A DNA stretch of 64,000 nucleotides from Thalassobaculum sp. OXR-137 (lineage in GTDB: Bacteria > Pseudomonadota > Alphaproteobacteria > Thalassobaculales > Thalassobaculaceae), in contig NZ_CP139715.1 in assembly GCF_034377285.1 (NCBI RefSeq), positions 3,952,001 through 4,016,000 of the forward strand. Direction: 5' to 3'. Both the position numbers and the translations under genes were made by a program. Shown here piece by piece: positions 15,474 through 25,565 of the stretch. The notes below the pieces were generated by a model that did no database searches, was not told where the DNA came from, and was given only the letters and a program-made list of their open reading frames with translations. Numbering within the stretch: position 1 is the stretch's first letter; each line of letters begins with the position of its first letter.

Positions 15474-18400
15474 CCGATATCGTCGTCGGCCTCACACTGC
15501 GTGCGGACGGCCGGGGCTTCGTCGGCGAGGTCCGCAACGCCCGATCGGAGCTGGCTGGGCTGCGCGACAGCGGTACCGGCGCCGGCCGCGCTCTCGAAGA
15601 TCTGCGGCTGCGCAGCTCATCCGCGCTCGCATCGCTTCGATCGCTGCAGACCGTCATCGCCGGACTTGGCCTGGCCATCGGCGTGCGCGATGCCGTGCAG
15701 GAGTTCGCCGCTTACGAGCGCGGGCTGGTCGGTGTCGCCAAAACCGCCGATCTGAGTGCAGACCAGATCCGAGAGATGGGTGCCGCCGTCACCGAGATGG
15801 CCAGGCGCATGCCGTTCGCGCGCACCGAGCTGCTCGGCATCGCCCAGGCCGGCGGTCAGCTGGGCGTCAAGGGCGTGAAGGACCTGACGCTCTTCACCGA
15901 GACCGTAGCGAAGCTCGGCACCGCGTCCGACCTCGCCGGTGAGGAAGCGGCGACCAGCCTCACACGGATCCTCAACGTCACCGGCGAGGCGATCGACAGC
16001 ATCGATACCCTGGCTTCGGTTATCGTGGCGCTGGGCAACAATGCGGCGGCCAGTGAGTCCGAGATCGCCCGTGTCGCCACACAGGTCGCCCAGGCCACCG
16101 CGATCTTCGGCGTCTCCGCCGGCGAGGCTGCGGGCTTCGGCGCGGCGCTCCGGTCGGTCGGTGTCCAGGCCGAGCTGGGCGGGTCCGCCGTCGGCCGGAC
16201 GTTCCGGGCGATCGAAGAGTCCATCCGTGGCGGCGGTCAGCGCTTCCGTGAGCTGGCCGAGATCACCGGCATCGCCGGCGACCAGCTCCGCCAGACGTTC
16301 GAGCAGGACGCCACCTCGGTTTTCGTATCGTTCGTCGAAGGTGTGGGGGCGGCGGTCGAGAGTGGAGAGAGCGCGGCCGAGGTCCTGGAACGCTTCGGCC
16401 TGCAGGGCGAGGAACTGCTAAAAGTCCTTCCGACCCTGGCCGTCAACAGCGATCAGCTTAGCCGTTTCCTGGGAATCGTCGCCGACGAGACGCGCAATAC
16501 GACCGCGCTGAACGAAGAGTATCTCCGGTCGGCGCAGACCTTGTCTTCGCAGCTGGCTCTGACCGGCAATGCACTGGACGAGATCGCCGCGTCCCTGGGT
16601 TCCGCACTCGCGCCGGCGATTGTTGAGGCGACCGATGATCTGCGGTCGTTCGTCCAGGAGGCGGTGGATTCCGGCGACGTCGCGGCGACCTTCGACGCGG
16701 TTGCCTATGCGGTCGGCGCCCTCTCGAGCAACTTGGACATACTCGCCGCCACCGTGGGTGTCGGAATCTTCGCCCGTATGCGGCCGGGGATCGTCGGTGT
16801 GCTGCAGTCGATCAATGCGCTGGTTCCGGCAGTCGCCTCGAGCACGGCCAGCTGGGTGACATTGAACGCCGCCGTCGCGACCGGAAGTGCCGTCGACCTT
16901 AACAGCGCTCGAGCAACCGAGCTGAAGGCGGCCGCCCAGGTCGCAGCAGCCCGCGCCAGTGTCGAGGCAACCGCGTCCACCCTGGCCCAGGTCAAGGCTG
17001 AGCGCGCGCGTGCCGTGGTGGTTGCAGGCTCCGCGGAGGCCGACCTGGCCCGCATTGCCGTCGGGCGCCAGGTGCTCGCAATCGAAGCCCAGCTACTGGC
17101 CCAGAAGAACGCGTTGGCCGCCGCCGAGGCCCGGCACCTGGCTGCCCTGCAAGCCACTACGGTCGGCGCCCGCACGGCGACCATCGCCATGCGGGGCCTG
17201 TCCGGGGCGATGAACCTGATCGGCGGCCCGGCCGGTGCTGCGCTACTTGCCGCCGGCGGGATCTACTACCTGGCGACCAGGCAGTCGGAGGCGTCGCAGG
17301 CCGCAGAGCTGCATGCGCGCGCGATCGAGGGCGTTAACCGCCAGCTCGGCCTGGGCGCCGGCCTCAGCCAGGACGCAGCGCAGCGCGCCCGTGAGGAGGC
17401 CGAGGCGAGCCTGGCGCTGACCGAGGCACTGATTGCCGAAACACAGGTCCGCGCGACCCGAGGCGGCCAGATGCGACGGGCCGCCCAGGAGGACCTGGCC
17501 GAATACAAGCGGCAGGCCCAGGAACTGCGCGAAGGGCTGAAGCTGCTCGATGTCCAGGGTGAGCTGCGCGCCCTCTTCGACGGCAACGAGGGTCTCTTCG
17601 GAGCCGGCGGTCTGTCGGGGATCCTGCCGACCAGTGGTCCAGGTGGCGGCGCCGATTTCGGGGGGCTGGCCACAGACGTCCAGTCGCTGGTGGACCAGCT
17701 CGATCCGATGGCGAAGGTCATGCGGGAGGCCAGCGACGCCGAAGAGCAGCTGCGGGCGTCGCATGAGAAGCTGACGGCCGCCGGCTACGACGTCGAAGCC
17801 CTGATCAAAGCGCTGAACCACGGCACCGACGCCTACGCCTTCGGGCTGGGCGCCGCCGCTCGAGCGGCCCGCGAGCAGGCCCAGGACACTACGCTGGCGC
17901 TACAGGTCCGCAAGCTCGAGGCCGAGGGCACCGAGCAGGCCCGCCAGGAGATCGTGCGGCTGACCGCTGCCCGCGAACTGGATCGCCTGGAGTCCCGTCG
18001 CCAGCAGGCCGTCATGGCGGCCGCACCTGGTCAGATCGGGGAGATCAACGCGGCCTACGCCGAGCTGCGCGCCGCGGTGCTGGCCACCCGCGACGCCGAG
18101 CTGGAATGGTCATCCGGCCAGGACGAGGCGCTGAAGGCACTGCGCGCGCGTCTGGATCCGATCGCCGAGAAGTATCGCGACGTCGACCAGCAGGCCCAGC
18201 TGCTGATGCGGGGCTTCGAGGCGGGCAAGCTCACCTACGAGCAGTACCTGGATCTGATCGCCCGCCTGGGCGACCAGGTGGAGGCATGGGCGGCCGCGCA
18301 GAACCAGGCGGCCGATGCCATGGTCCGCTCGGCCGAGGACCTAGAGTTCCAGAACGAGATCCGACGCCTGGAGCTGGAGAACACCGACGAGGCCCGCCGG

Positions 18401-21232
18401 CGGATCGTCGCGCTGACCACGGCGCGGAAGCTCGAGCAGCTGGAGCTGGAGCGGTCGCGCGCCCTGCTCGAGGCCCTGCCAGAACAGATCGACGCGGTGA
18501 ACGCGGCCTACGATCGGATGCGCAAGGCGATCATGGACGAGGGCCAGGTGCGCGAGCTGGAGCGCATCAAGGATCAGGCCAACCCGCTGGCCGAGGCCTT
18601 CAAGACGGCGGCGGAGGGGATCCAGCGCGGCTTCAGCGACGCGATCACCAATGTCGTGCGCAACGGCAAGCTGCAGTTCAAGGATCTGGCTGGCAGTGCG
18701 AAGGACATCTTCGCGCGCATGTTCGGGGAGATCGCCACTCTGGCGATCGCCAAGCCGATCATCGTCCCGATCGTCGGCGCTCTCGGCCAGGCGGTCGGTC
18801 TGTCCCCGTCGGCGATCGCCAGCATCACCGGCCAGTTCGGAGGCGGTGCCGGCGGACTGACCGGCGCCCTGCCGGCCTTCTCAGGCGGCGGTGGCGGGCT
18901 GATCGGTGGCATCGGCGCCGGCATGGGGCTGATCAACCTGCTGCGCGGGGGCTCGCTGACCACGGGCTCGGCCACGATCGGCAACCTCTTCGCGTCGCTG
19001 GGCTCCAGGCTCGGCGGTGCTGAGCTGGGCGCCACGTTCGGCAATGCCGGCCTTGCCTTCGGATCTCCGCTCGGCTCCATCGGCTCCTTCGCCACCAACC
19101 TGCTGCTCGACCAGCTCCTGGGCGACCGAGGGATCGGCTCGACGATCGGCTCGACGATCGGCGCCGTCGCCGGTTCCTTCTTCGGTCCCTTCGGCACCAT
19201 TGCTGGCTCGGCCCTGGGCAATGTCGTCGGCGGCCTCTTCGGTGGCGGTCAGACGCCTTCGGTCGGGCCGACCGGGGTGGCACGGATACCCAATGTCATC
19301 GGCACCAGCGAGATCCAGCTCTCCGCCGACAACGACGGCGACCCCACGGCGGCCGGCGAGGTTGCCCGGCGCATCCGGGAGATAGCCACCGAGGCCAGCG
19401 ATCGCTACGGGGCGACCGGCTCTCGCGCATACGGGCTCGATGTCGGCGCCTTCTCCAATCCGGAGGGTGGTTCGGGTCAGTCGGCCGGCTTCAACCTGAA
19501 GGAAATCATCAACGGCCAGCTGGCAGATAAGGACCTGTTTCGAGGCCTGTCGGCCGACGAGGCGGTTACGGAAGGCGTGCGGCTCACGCTGCAGAAGGCC
19601 TTCGACGGTTTCGACACGGACCGCGTTTCGACAGCCCTCCAGAATTCGTCGGCCAAGACGATCGAAGAGCTGCTCTCGGACTTGGACTTCGCCGCCGGCC
19701 TGGACGAGTTGTTCCTGCCGGACCTCGATATCGCCGGACCGCTGAAGACGCAGCTGGATGCGCTGAAGGACGCTTTCGAAGAGGCCAAGGAACGCGCCAA
19801 GGAACTTGGCCTGGCGACCGAGAATTTGGCCGACAACTACGCGACCGCGGTCACCCAGGTGCAGCAGGGCTTCCGCACCAGCCTCGAGGCGGAGGCGGCC
19901 GGTGTAGGCGGCCAGTACAACCAGCTCCTCTCCCTTGCGGCACAGCTCAAACAGCTCTCTACCGATGCCGAAGTGGCCGGCGTGAGCGCCGATACCCTGG
20001 CGCAGGTGATCGACGGCCGCTTCCGACCCGTCATCGAGGGCCTCGGAGCCGGAGAGCTGCAGGCTCTGATCGATGCATTCAGCGGGGTGGCCGATCAGGT
20101 CCAGGGCGCGGACATCATTCTGCGAGAGCTTACCGAGACCCTAAATTCACAGGTGGTGGACTCCCTTACCCAGACTGCCGCAACCACTGCGGAGATCGCC
20201 GAGCAGCAAGAGCAAGCCCGCAATACCCTGATCGAAGCTTACAAGCGCGAGAGCGCCGAACTGCAGACCCTTCGCGACCGCATGATGGGGTTCGCAAACT
20301 CGATCCGTGAAACCCGGCGCGGCCTGGAAGTCAGCGACCTGGCCAAGGGCGGTCCCACCGATCGGCTGGATGCCGCGAAGGGTATCTTCGACGACGTGTT
20401 CGAGCGCGCCCAGGCGGGCAACGAGGACGCGATCGCCGGCATCGAGCAGGCGGCCCAGAACTATCTCCAGATCGCCCGCGAGGTCCTGGTGGGTGCGGAC
20501 TATAACGCCGCCTTCGACATGACGGCGGACCGCCTGTCGCGTGTCGAGTCCGTTGCAAAGCAACAAGCCCAGATCGCCGATCAGCAGCTGGCGCAAATGC
20601 AGATGCAGGTCAGCCAACTCGTTTCGATCAACGACAACGTCATCTCCGTCGCCGACGCGATCCGCGATCTGGAAGCCGTGCTTGCAGCCGCCCCCAACGC
20701 TGCAACGCCCAGCGGCGGGTCTGCAGGAGATATCAGCGACCAGTACACGCGAGAGGAGCGGTATCTGGCGCGAAATTCGGACGTTGCGGCGTGGGCACAG
20801 GCGACGGCCGCGGCGGAGGGCGTTACCGACCCGGATCAACTACGCGTCCGCCTGAACCAGCTCGCATATCAACACGCTCACGAGTATGGCATCGCGGAAG
20901 GGCGAGAGTACGAAAAGGGCGGCTGGCATCCCGGCGGTCCGGCGATCGTGCACCCCGGCGAGCTGCTCTACACCGGCGGGCCGATGCACGTCTTCAACGC
21001 CCAGCAGTCGCTGGCGCTGATGTCCCGGCCGGCGAACACCAACACCATGGACATGACGCCGCTGGTCGGCGCGATCGGCCGGACCACCTCGGCGATCTAC
21101 TCGGCCGGCGATCGCCAGGCCATGGCCACGGCAGATCTGGCCGGCCAGGTGGAGCGCATGGGGATGACCATCGCCGACCAGGGTCGCCAGATCCGCGATC
21201 TCTCCATGCAGCTGTCGAAGAGGTCATCATGA
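15470..21232 (+). CDS. Tail tape measure protein
   Basis: The 1920-aa product sets tail length and passes into the host membrane at infection. Residues about 60-350 form the TP901-type tape measure core (ARRMPFARTELLGIAQAGGQLGV, then SESEIARVATQVAQATAIFGVS). Long coiled-coil stretches follow, with a hydrophobic helix near 580-603 and glycine-rich hydrophobic segments at about 1100-1260. Near the end, YLARNSDVAAW (about 1764) with AHEYGIAEGRE resembles a motif of secreted adhesins, followed by GGWHPGGPAIVHPGEL. At about 0.15 nm per residue the tail would be near 290 nm. Overlaps both neighbours by four bases. Confidence 0.92.
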   Translation: MTDIVVGLTLRADGRGFVGEVRNARSELAGLRDSGTGAGRALEDLRLRSSSALASLRSLQTVIAGLGLAIGVRDAVQEFAAYERGLVGVAKTADLSADQIREMGAAVTEMARRMPFARTELLGIAQAGGQLGVKGVKDLTLFTETVAKLGTASDLAGEEAATSLTRILNVTGEAIDSIDTLASVIVALGNNAAASESEIARVATQVAQATAIFGVSAGEAAGFGAALRSVGVQAELGGSAVGRTFRAIEESIRGGGQRFRELAEITGIAGDQLRQTFEQDATSVFVSFVEGVGAAVESGESAAEVLERFGLQGEELLKVLPTLAVNSDQLSRFLGIVADETRNTTALNEEYLRSAQTLSSQLALTGNALDEIAASLGSALAPAIVEATDDLRSFVQEAVDSGDVAATFDAVAYAVGALSSNLDILAATVGVGIFARMRPGIVGVLQSINALVPAVASSTASWVTLNAAVATGSAVDLNSARATELKAAAQVAAARASVEATASTLAQVKAERARAVVVAGSAEADLARIAVGRQVLAIEAQLLAQKNALAAAEARHLAALQATTVGARTATIAMRGLSGAMNLIGGPAGAALLAAGGIYYLATRQSEASQAAELHARAIEGVNRQLGLGAGLSQDAAQRAREEAEASLALTEALIAETQVRATRGGQMRRAAQEDLAEYKRQAQELREGLKLLDVQGELRALFDGNEGLFGAGGLSGILPTSGPGGGADFGGLATDVQSLVDQLDPMAKVMREASDAEEQLRASHEKLTAAGYDVEALIKALNHGTDAYAFGLGAAARAAREQAQDTTLALQVRKLEAEGTEQARQEIVRLTAARELDRLESRRQQAVMAAAPGQIGEINAAYAELRAAVLATRDAELEWSSGQDEALKALRARLDPIAEKYRDVDQQAQLLMRGFEAGKLTYEQYLDLIARLGDQVEAWAAAQNQAADAMVRSAEDLEFQNEIRRLELENTDEARRRIVALTTARKLEQLELERSRALLEALPEQIDAVNAAYDRMRKAIMDEGQVRELERIKDQANPLAEAFKTAAEGIQRGFSDAITNVVRNGKLQFKDLAGSAKDIFARMFGEIATLAIAKPIIVPIVGALGQAVGLSPSAIASITGQFGGGAGGLTGALPAFSGGGGGLIGGIGAGMGLINLLRGGSLTTGSATIGNLFASLGSRLGGAELGATFGNAGLAFGSPLGSIGSFATNLLLDQLLGDRGIGSTIGSTIGAVAGSFFGPFGTIAGSALGNVVGGLFGGGQTPSVGPTGVARIPNVIGTSEIQLSADNDGDPTAAGEVARRIREIATEASDRYGATGSRAYGLDVGAFSNPEGGSGQSAGFNLKEIINGQLADKDLFRGLSADEAVTEGVRLTLQKAFDGFDTDRVSTALQNSSAKTIEELLSDLDFAAGLDELFLPDLDIAGPLKTQLDALKDAFEEAKERAKELGLATENLADNYATAVTQVQQGFRTSLEAEAAGVGGQYNQLLSLAAQLKQLSTDAEVAGVSADTLAQVIDGRFRPVIEGLGAGELQALIDAFSGVADQVQGADIILRELTETLNSQVVDSLTQTAATTAEIAEQQEQARNTLIEAYKRESAELQTLRDRMMGFANSIRETRRGLEVSDLAKGGPTDRLDAAKGIFDDVFERAQAGNEDAIAGIEQAAQNYLQIAREVLVGADYNAAFDMTADRLSRVESVAKQQAQIADQQLAQMQMQVSQLVSINDNVISVADAIRDLEAVLAAAPNAATPSGGSAGDISDQYTREERYLARNSDVAAWAQATAAAEGVTDPDQLRVRLNQLAYQHAHEYGIAEGREYEKGGWHPGGPAIVHPGELLYTGGPMHVFNAQQSLALMSRPANTNTMDMTPLVGAIGRTTSAIYSAGDRQAMATADLAGQVERMGMTIADQGRQIRDLSMQLSKRSS

Positions 21233-22845
21233 GCCGCGGGCGCATCATGGCCTACCTTGCCGAGGTCGACCTGACCGCGGCCGACGGCACGTCGCCGACG
21301 ACGCTCTATCTCAGCGACCTGCCGATGCGCCCTTGGCCTTCGACGGATGCCAATCGCCCGAACCAGTCCTATGACAGCCGGATTCTGGAGGCCCCGTCGA
21401 TCGGGCTCGAGGTCTTCGCCGACGCCTCCCGGCTCACCGGAGCGCTCGGCACGGGTGCTCTGGTGCTCTCCAATGCCGATGGCGCCCTCAACCAGTACCG
21501 CGGCTCCATCTTCACGGCCGTGCGCGTCTGGTGGGGCGAGATCAAGACGGACGAAGAGGAGGAACGCTCCTTTGCGGCCGACTTCCGCAAGATCGTCGAC
21601 GCGCGACCGGAGGCGCCGGCCTGGGACGTCACCGGCAGTCGGCCGAGCCGACTGGAGATCCCGATCTACGATCGCCGGGCGGACCTGGAGAACGACATCC
21701 AGGAAGAGACCTTCGACGGATCCAACAGCGGAGCTACCGGCTACGAGGGCACCGCCGACGATCTCAAGGACAGCGTCAAGCCGCTGGCACTTGGCGACCT
21801 GGTTACCGCCAACATCCCGCTGATATGGGTCAACGCGACCGCCCAGGTCGCCCAGGCCCACGCCGGCGAGATGGAGGAGTATTCGGCGATCTACGATCGC
21901 GGGGCCGCCACCGGCCTGACCGACGACGGGGACGTGTCCGGATCTGCCTTCGACAGCGCTAGTCCGTCTGCGGGCCATCGGGTCACCGACCTCGGCCGAG
22001 GGCTGCTGAAGGTCAACCAGTCCTTCGGCGGAGTGGTCACCGCCGGCGTGAAGGGTGCGGTCGATCTGGTCGCCGGTGTGGGCTACCTCGACACCGCTCC
22101 GGAGCTGATCGCCGCGCTGATCGAGAGACAGGATCCGGCGGCCACGATAGGCCCCACCTTCGCGGCGATCTCCGAGACGGCGAAGGTCGGGCTCTACATC
22201 GCCGAGCGAACGTCGACCGCGCGCGTCATCGAGGCCTTGGCCCGGTCGATCGCCTGCTGGGTCCTGCCGGATCCGCTGGGCGTGTGGCAGATCGGCAAGC
22301 TGCACCTGCCGACCGGCTCGCCGGATCGCACGATCGATGACGTCGACATCATCTCCATTCGGCCGGGCGATCCCGAGGTCAGCCGGCCAGTATGGTCCGT
22401 CACGGTACGCGGCGGCCGGCTCTACCAGACCCATTCGCGCAGCAACCTGGCCGGCAGCATATGGGGCACTGACGCCGAGGAGCGCCTGCGTCGGGAGTGG
22501 CGGACCGGCATCAAGAAGGACACCGCGCTGCGCGACCTCTGGTGGCCCAATGTCCGCTCGATCGACCTGGAGACCGCGCTACGCGATCCGGCGGACCTGA
22601 CCGACGTCGCCGAGCTGCTCTTCGACTGCATGTCGGTGCGCGAGGACGGCACGCCGTTCGCGGAGTGGGTGGTCACCGTGGAGCAGGATGAAGAGTGGCT
22701 CGACCTGTTGGCCGATCCTGGCATCGGCAAGGCGGAGGTCCGGCTCCGGTACAGCGCCGACGATATCGACCGGGTGATGATCGTCATGGCTGCCCAGCCC
22801 GGCCGGCCGACCGGCGGTCAGCTCACCTTGAGACTGTGGGGCTGA
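21229..22845 (+). CDS. Phage tail tip/baseplate protein
   Basis: The 538-aa product follows the tape measure with a four-base overlap and is of the size of distal tail or hub proteins of B3-like phages. It is largely beta in pattern, with the N-terminal MAYLAEVDLTAADGTSPTTLYLSDLP and RILEAPSIGLEVF strands, and a conserved-looking C-terminus (RVMIVMAAQPGRPTGGQLTLRLWG in part). I do not recognise a named domain; the call rests on position. Confidence 0.7.
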   Translation: MSRGRIMAYLAEVDLTAADGTSPTTLYLSDLPMRPWPSTDANRPNQSYDSRILEAPSIGLEVFADASRLTGALGTGALVLSNADGALNQYRGSIFTAVRVWWGEIKTDEEEERSFAADFRKIVDARPEAPAWDVTGSRPSRLEIPIYDRRADLENDIQEETFDGSNSGATGYEGTADDLKDSVKPLALGDLVTANIPLIWVNATAQVAQAHAGEMEEYSAIYDRGAATGLTDDGDVSGSAFDSASPSAGHRVTDLGRGLLKVNQSFGGVVTAGVKGAVDLVAGVGYLDTAPELIAALIERQDPAATIGPTFAAISETAKVGLYIAERTSTARVIEALARSIACWVLPDPLGVWQIGKLHLPTGSPDRTIDDVDIISIRPGDPEVSRPVWSVTVRGGRLYQTHSRSNLAGSIWGTDAEERLRREWRTGIKKDTALRDLWWPNVRSIDLETALRDPADLTDVAELLFDCMSVREDGTPFAEWVVTVEQDEEWLDLLADPGIGKAEVRLRYSADDIDRVMIVMAAQPGRPTGGQLTLRLWG

Positions 22846-22846
22846 G

Positions 22847-23701
22847 ATGACGACAGGTCGTATCCTCCTCGACAACCTGGCGCTCGACGCCACCCTGTCC
22901 GGCGGCAGCTGGGGCGGCACGCTCGACAACGTCCTGGATCCCCGGATTGTCAGCAAACCGGCACGGTGCGCCGATCCGTCCGACCTCGAGGCGAGCCAGT
23001 TCCTGATCACCTTCGACCGCAAGGTGTATCTGACCGATCTCCTGATCGGCGGTCACACAGCACTGCTCGACAGTCGCTACAGAGTCACCTGCTACGAGGG
23101 GGAGACCACGCTGCAGCAGATCGGATGGCACGACATCTTCGGGCGCATCTACCCGACGTCGTCGCTGCCCTTCGAACAAAGCAATTGGTACACGGGAAAG
23201 CCGCGCCTCAAGGACATCCAGGGCTATGCCCGCCATAAACCGATCCGGTTTCCGCTCTCCTGCTCGCCGGACAGTATTCTGGTCGAGCTGGACGTCCGCG
23301 ATGTCGCCGAAGCTGGCAAGGACTTCGACATCGGATACCTAGCAGCGACCGCCGCGTTGACACCTGGCTGGACCTACGATTGGGGCCGAGAGCTGGCCAT
23401 CGGCCGGCGCACTCAGGAAGAAGTCACCACCGGCGGCCGGGTGATCAAGTCACGCCGTACCAACGCCCGCGTGCACACGGTCAGCTTCTCGTCTCTGACC
23501 AAGGTCGAGGCCATGGCGATCTACGACCGCGCCCTGCTCGATGACGAGCACCCGATCGTCTTTGACCCGGATCGAACCGACTTGGTGCACGAGTTTCGGG
23601 AGGTTTTCCCCGCCGTCATGACCGTGGTGAGCCCGCCGCGCCAGGTCGACGAAACCGGCGACTGGTCGGTCACGCTCCGCTTTGAAGAAATGCAGGGATA
23701 G
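22847..23701 (+). CDS. Phage tail protein, tip complex
   Basis: The 284-aa product begins one base after the previous stop. It has a discoidin-like beginning (ILLDNLALDATLSGGSWGGTLDNVLDPRIVSKPARC) and an RFPLSCSPDSILVELDVRD segment, suggesting a jelly-roll surface domain. The second half is a tail-structural region ending DWSVTLRFEEMQG. It probably belongs to the tip or fibre attachment complex. Function is not established from sequence. Confidence 0.65.
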   Translation: MTTGRILLDNLALDATLSGGSWGGTLDNVLDPRIVSKPARCADPSDLEASQFLITFDRKVYLTDLLIGGHTALLDSRYRVTCYEGETTLQQIGWHDIFGRIYPTSSLPFEQSNWYTGKPRLKDIQGYARHKPIRFPLSCSPDSILVELDVRDVAEAGKDFDIGYLAATAALTPGWTYDWGRELAIGRRTQEEVTTGGRVIKSRRTNARVHTVSFSSLTKVEAMAIYDRALLDDEHPIVFDPDRTDLVHEFREVFPAVMTVVSPPRQVDETGDWSVTLRFEEMQG

Positions 23702-23710
23702 GAGATCAGC

Positions 23711-24274
23711 ATGGCTATCGACTTTGCGACAGCGATCAGCCGGCTCCTGGCCGGATATTGGAACTCTGGGTCCAAGACCGACGCCAACCCCGGTGGTTTC
23801 GGCAACGACGGACACACCGAGAACCTGCCGGCCCTGGCCGAGGCGCTCGGCGTCGTCGGAAGCGAGGTCGCGACGAAGGCGACGGCTGCCAGCGGCGATG
23901 CTTCTGACGCATCGGACGCCGCCGACGCGGCCGGCCTCTCGGCAATAGCCGCTGCCGGCGCTGCGAGTGCAGCGGGTACGGCCCGCGACAAAGCTGAGCA
24001 GTGGGCGGACGCCGACGAAGACACTGAGGTCGAAGCGGGACGCTACTCGGCCAAGCACCACGCGGCCAAGGCCGAGCAGTCGGCGACCGATGCGGCGGCG
24101 GCCGTGAACGGCGTGAGAGTGTCCGCCAATGACGACACACCGAAGCACCTGGAGGAGGCGCTCCTACCTGGCGCCGGCATCGACATGGCCACTCAAAACG
24201 AAGGCGGCAACGAGACGCGCACCATCTCGGTCAATCTCGGTCTGATCGCCGGCATCGCCTACGCACTTAGCTGA
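23711..24274 (+). CDS. Tail fibre-type protein
   Basis: The 187-aa product has the fibre signature EQWADADEDTEVEAGRYSAKHHAAKAE at about 96-122, embedded in Ala/Ser/Asp-rich repeats that form trimeric coiled coil or beta helix in phage fibres. The first 50 residues would attach it to the tail. It is short for a whole fibre; the next three genes may complete the receptor-binding apparatus. Confidence 0.75.
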   Translation: MAIDFATAISRLLAGYWNSGSKTDANPGGFGNDGHTENLPALAEALGVVGSEVATKATAASGDASDASDAADAAGLSAIAAAGAASAAGTARDKAEQWADADEDTEVEAGRYSAKHHAAKAEQSATDAAAAVNGVRVSANDDTPKHLEEALLPGAGIDMATQNEGGNETRTISVNLGLIAGIAYALS

Positions 24275-24290
24275 GAGAGGAGATAACATC

Positions 24291-24713
24291 ATGGCACTGA
24301 CCAACACGCCCGCCTGGCCGCAGGTCCCGAAGATCGAGACGGCGGCAATCACCTCGGCCAACACCGCGACGGATGGCACTGGCGCGATTACGACCGTTGC
24401 CACGGCTGGAGCGAACGGCCGGCGCATTTCCGGCCTCTACGCCGGGGCGCGGGCCACGGTGACGGCGACGGCGGTTCGGTTCTTTCTGTCGACCGACGAG
24501 GGATCAACGTGGACCTATCTTCCGCGCCTCGATGCCCTCATCCCGGCGTACACTGTCGCCAACACAACGGCTAATGCCGGGCGGGTTACCGTTATCGATC
24601 CGGAGGATCAGTACACGTTCCTGGATCTGCCGGCAGACGCGGTGCTCGGCGCTACCATCGCCGTCGCGCTCGGCGGCGGCGTCGTGATCGTGGCCGAGGG
24701 GCACGACTTCTGA
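24291..24713 (+). CDS. Small structural protein of the fibre region
   Basis: The 140-aa product is Thr/Ala-rich and beta in pattern (ATVTATAVRFFLSTDEGSTWTYLP; RVTVIDPEDQYTFLDLP) with no named motif. AGAGAGGAG precedes its start. Its location between fibre and glycine-rich adhesin genes suggests a connector or fibre-head domain. It ends with the stop/start overlap TGATG. Confidence 0.62.
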   Translation: MALTNTPAWPQVPKIETAAITSANTATDGTGAITTVATAGANGRRISGLYAGARATVTATAVRFFLSTDEGSTWTYLPRLDALIPAYTVANTTANAGRVTVIDPEDQYTFLDLPADAVLGATIAVALGGGVVIVAEGHDF

Positions 24714-25558
24714 TGGCGCACCCGATGCAGCCAGCCGGGGGAAGGCCGTCCGGGACGCCGCCAGGTTACTCAAAGGCGGTGCGTGGTGCTGCGCTGGCAA
24801 CGATTGCTGCGCTGCTCCTTGTTGGCGGCGGCGGCGGAGGAGGAGGAGGGTCTGTTGATGTAGGCGCCATCGGCGCTGGAGGCGGCGGTGGTGAGTTTCT
24901 TGAAATCACTACGCCATTCACCATTCAAAAAGGCGTCGATTACCCAATCAGGCCGGGTCTGGGCGGACGGGGCGGTGCCACGACTTCCGCTGCCGGCAAT
25001 GTGGCGCAACGCGGCGAGAGCGGAGAGGCAACGTTCGCCTTTCGTTGGGCCGTTAACGGCGGCGGTGGTGGTGGCGCTCCGTATACGCCGGGTGCGTCGG
25101 GAACAGGAAACGGCAGCGGCTTTGACGGCGGTTCGGGTGGCGGCTGTATCACCGGATCATCGTCATCGGTCAAATTCAACTCTGCAAGCTACGGCTTTGG
25201 TTCAACTGGCCCAGGCGGGGCTGGCGCAGGCGGTACAAACGGGGGCGGAACCGCTGCCGGGCCGGGGCGAAGCTCATCCATCACAGGATCACCTGTAACC
25301 TACGCCGCTGGCGGACAGGCTGGCGTGACGAATGGGGGCACGTCATATCCCGGCGCCACCAATAACTCAGGTAATGGCGGTTTGGGTGGCGGCTCAACAG
25401 GCTACGACGACGGCCAAACCGGTGGTTCCGGTGTTGTCATCGTTCGCTTCCTGGCATCGGAAGGAACGCTTGTCGCTACTGGAAGTTTTTCGGTGGCAAA
25501 TGACGGCTTGTACAAGATCGTCACGTTCACCGGCGCTGGCTCCTTTAAACTGATCTGA
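24713..25558 (+). CDS. Glycine-rich receptor-binding/adhesin-like protein
   Basis: The 281-aa product carries many glycine blocks: a run of about nine Gly near 39-47, GAGGGGG, NGGGGGG and NGGLGGGSTG. A C-terminal module follows (GVVIVRFLASEGTLVATG, then LYKIVTFTGAGSFKLI). This pattern fits the glycine-rich domain of tail-fibre tips and adhesins such as T-even gp38, in which poly-Gly II helices pack into a sandwich and the loops bind the receptor. Codon usage is visibly less GC-biased than in the tape measure gene, a common sign of exchange at host-range genes. Confidence 0.72.
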   Translation: MAHPMQPAGGRPSGTPPGYSKAVRGAALATIAALLLVGGGGGGGGGSVDVGAIGAGGGGGEFLEITTPFTIQKGVDYPIRPGLGGRGGATTSAAGNVAQRGESGEATFAFRWAVNGGGGGGAPYTPGASGTGNGSGFDGGSGGGCITGSSSSVKFNSASYGFGSTGPGGAGAGGTNGGGTAAGPGRSSSITGSPVTYAAGGQAGVTNGGTSYPGATNNSGNGGLGGGSTGYDDGQTGGSGVVIVRFLASEGTLVATGSFSVANDGLYKIVTFTGAGSFKLI

Positions 25559-25565
25559 GGCTGAC

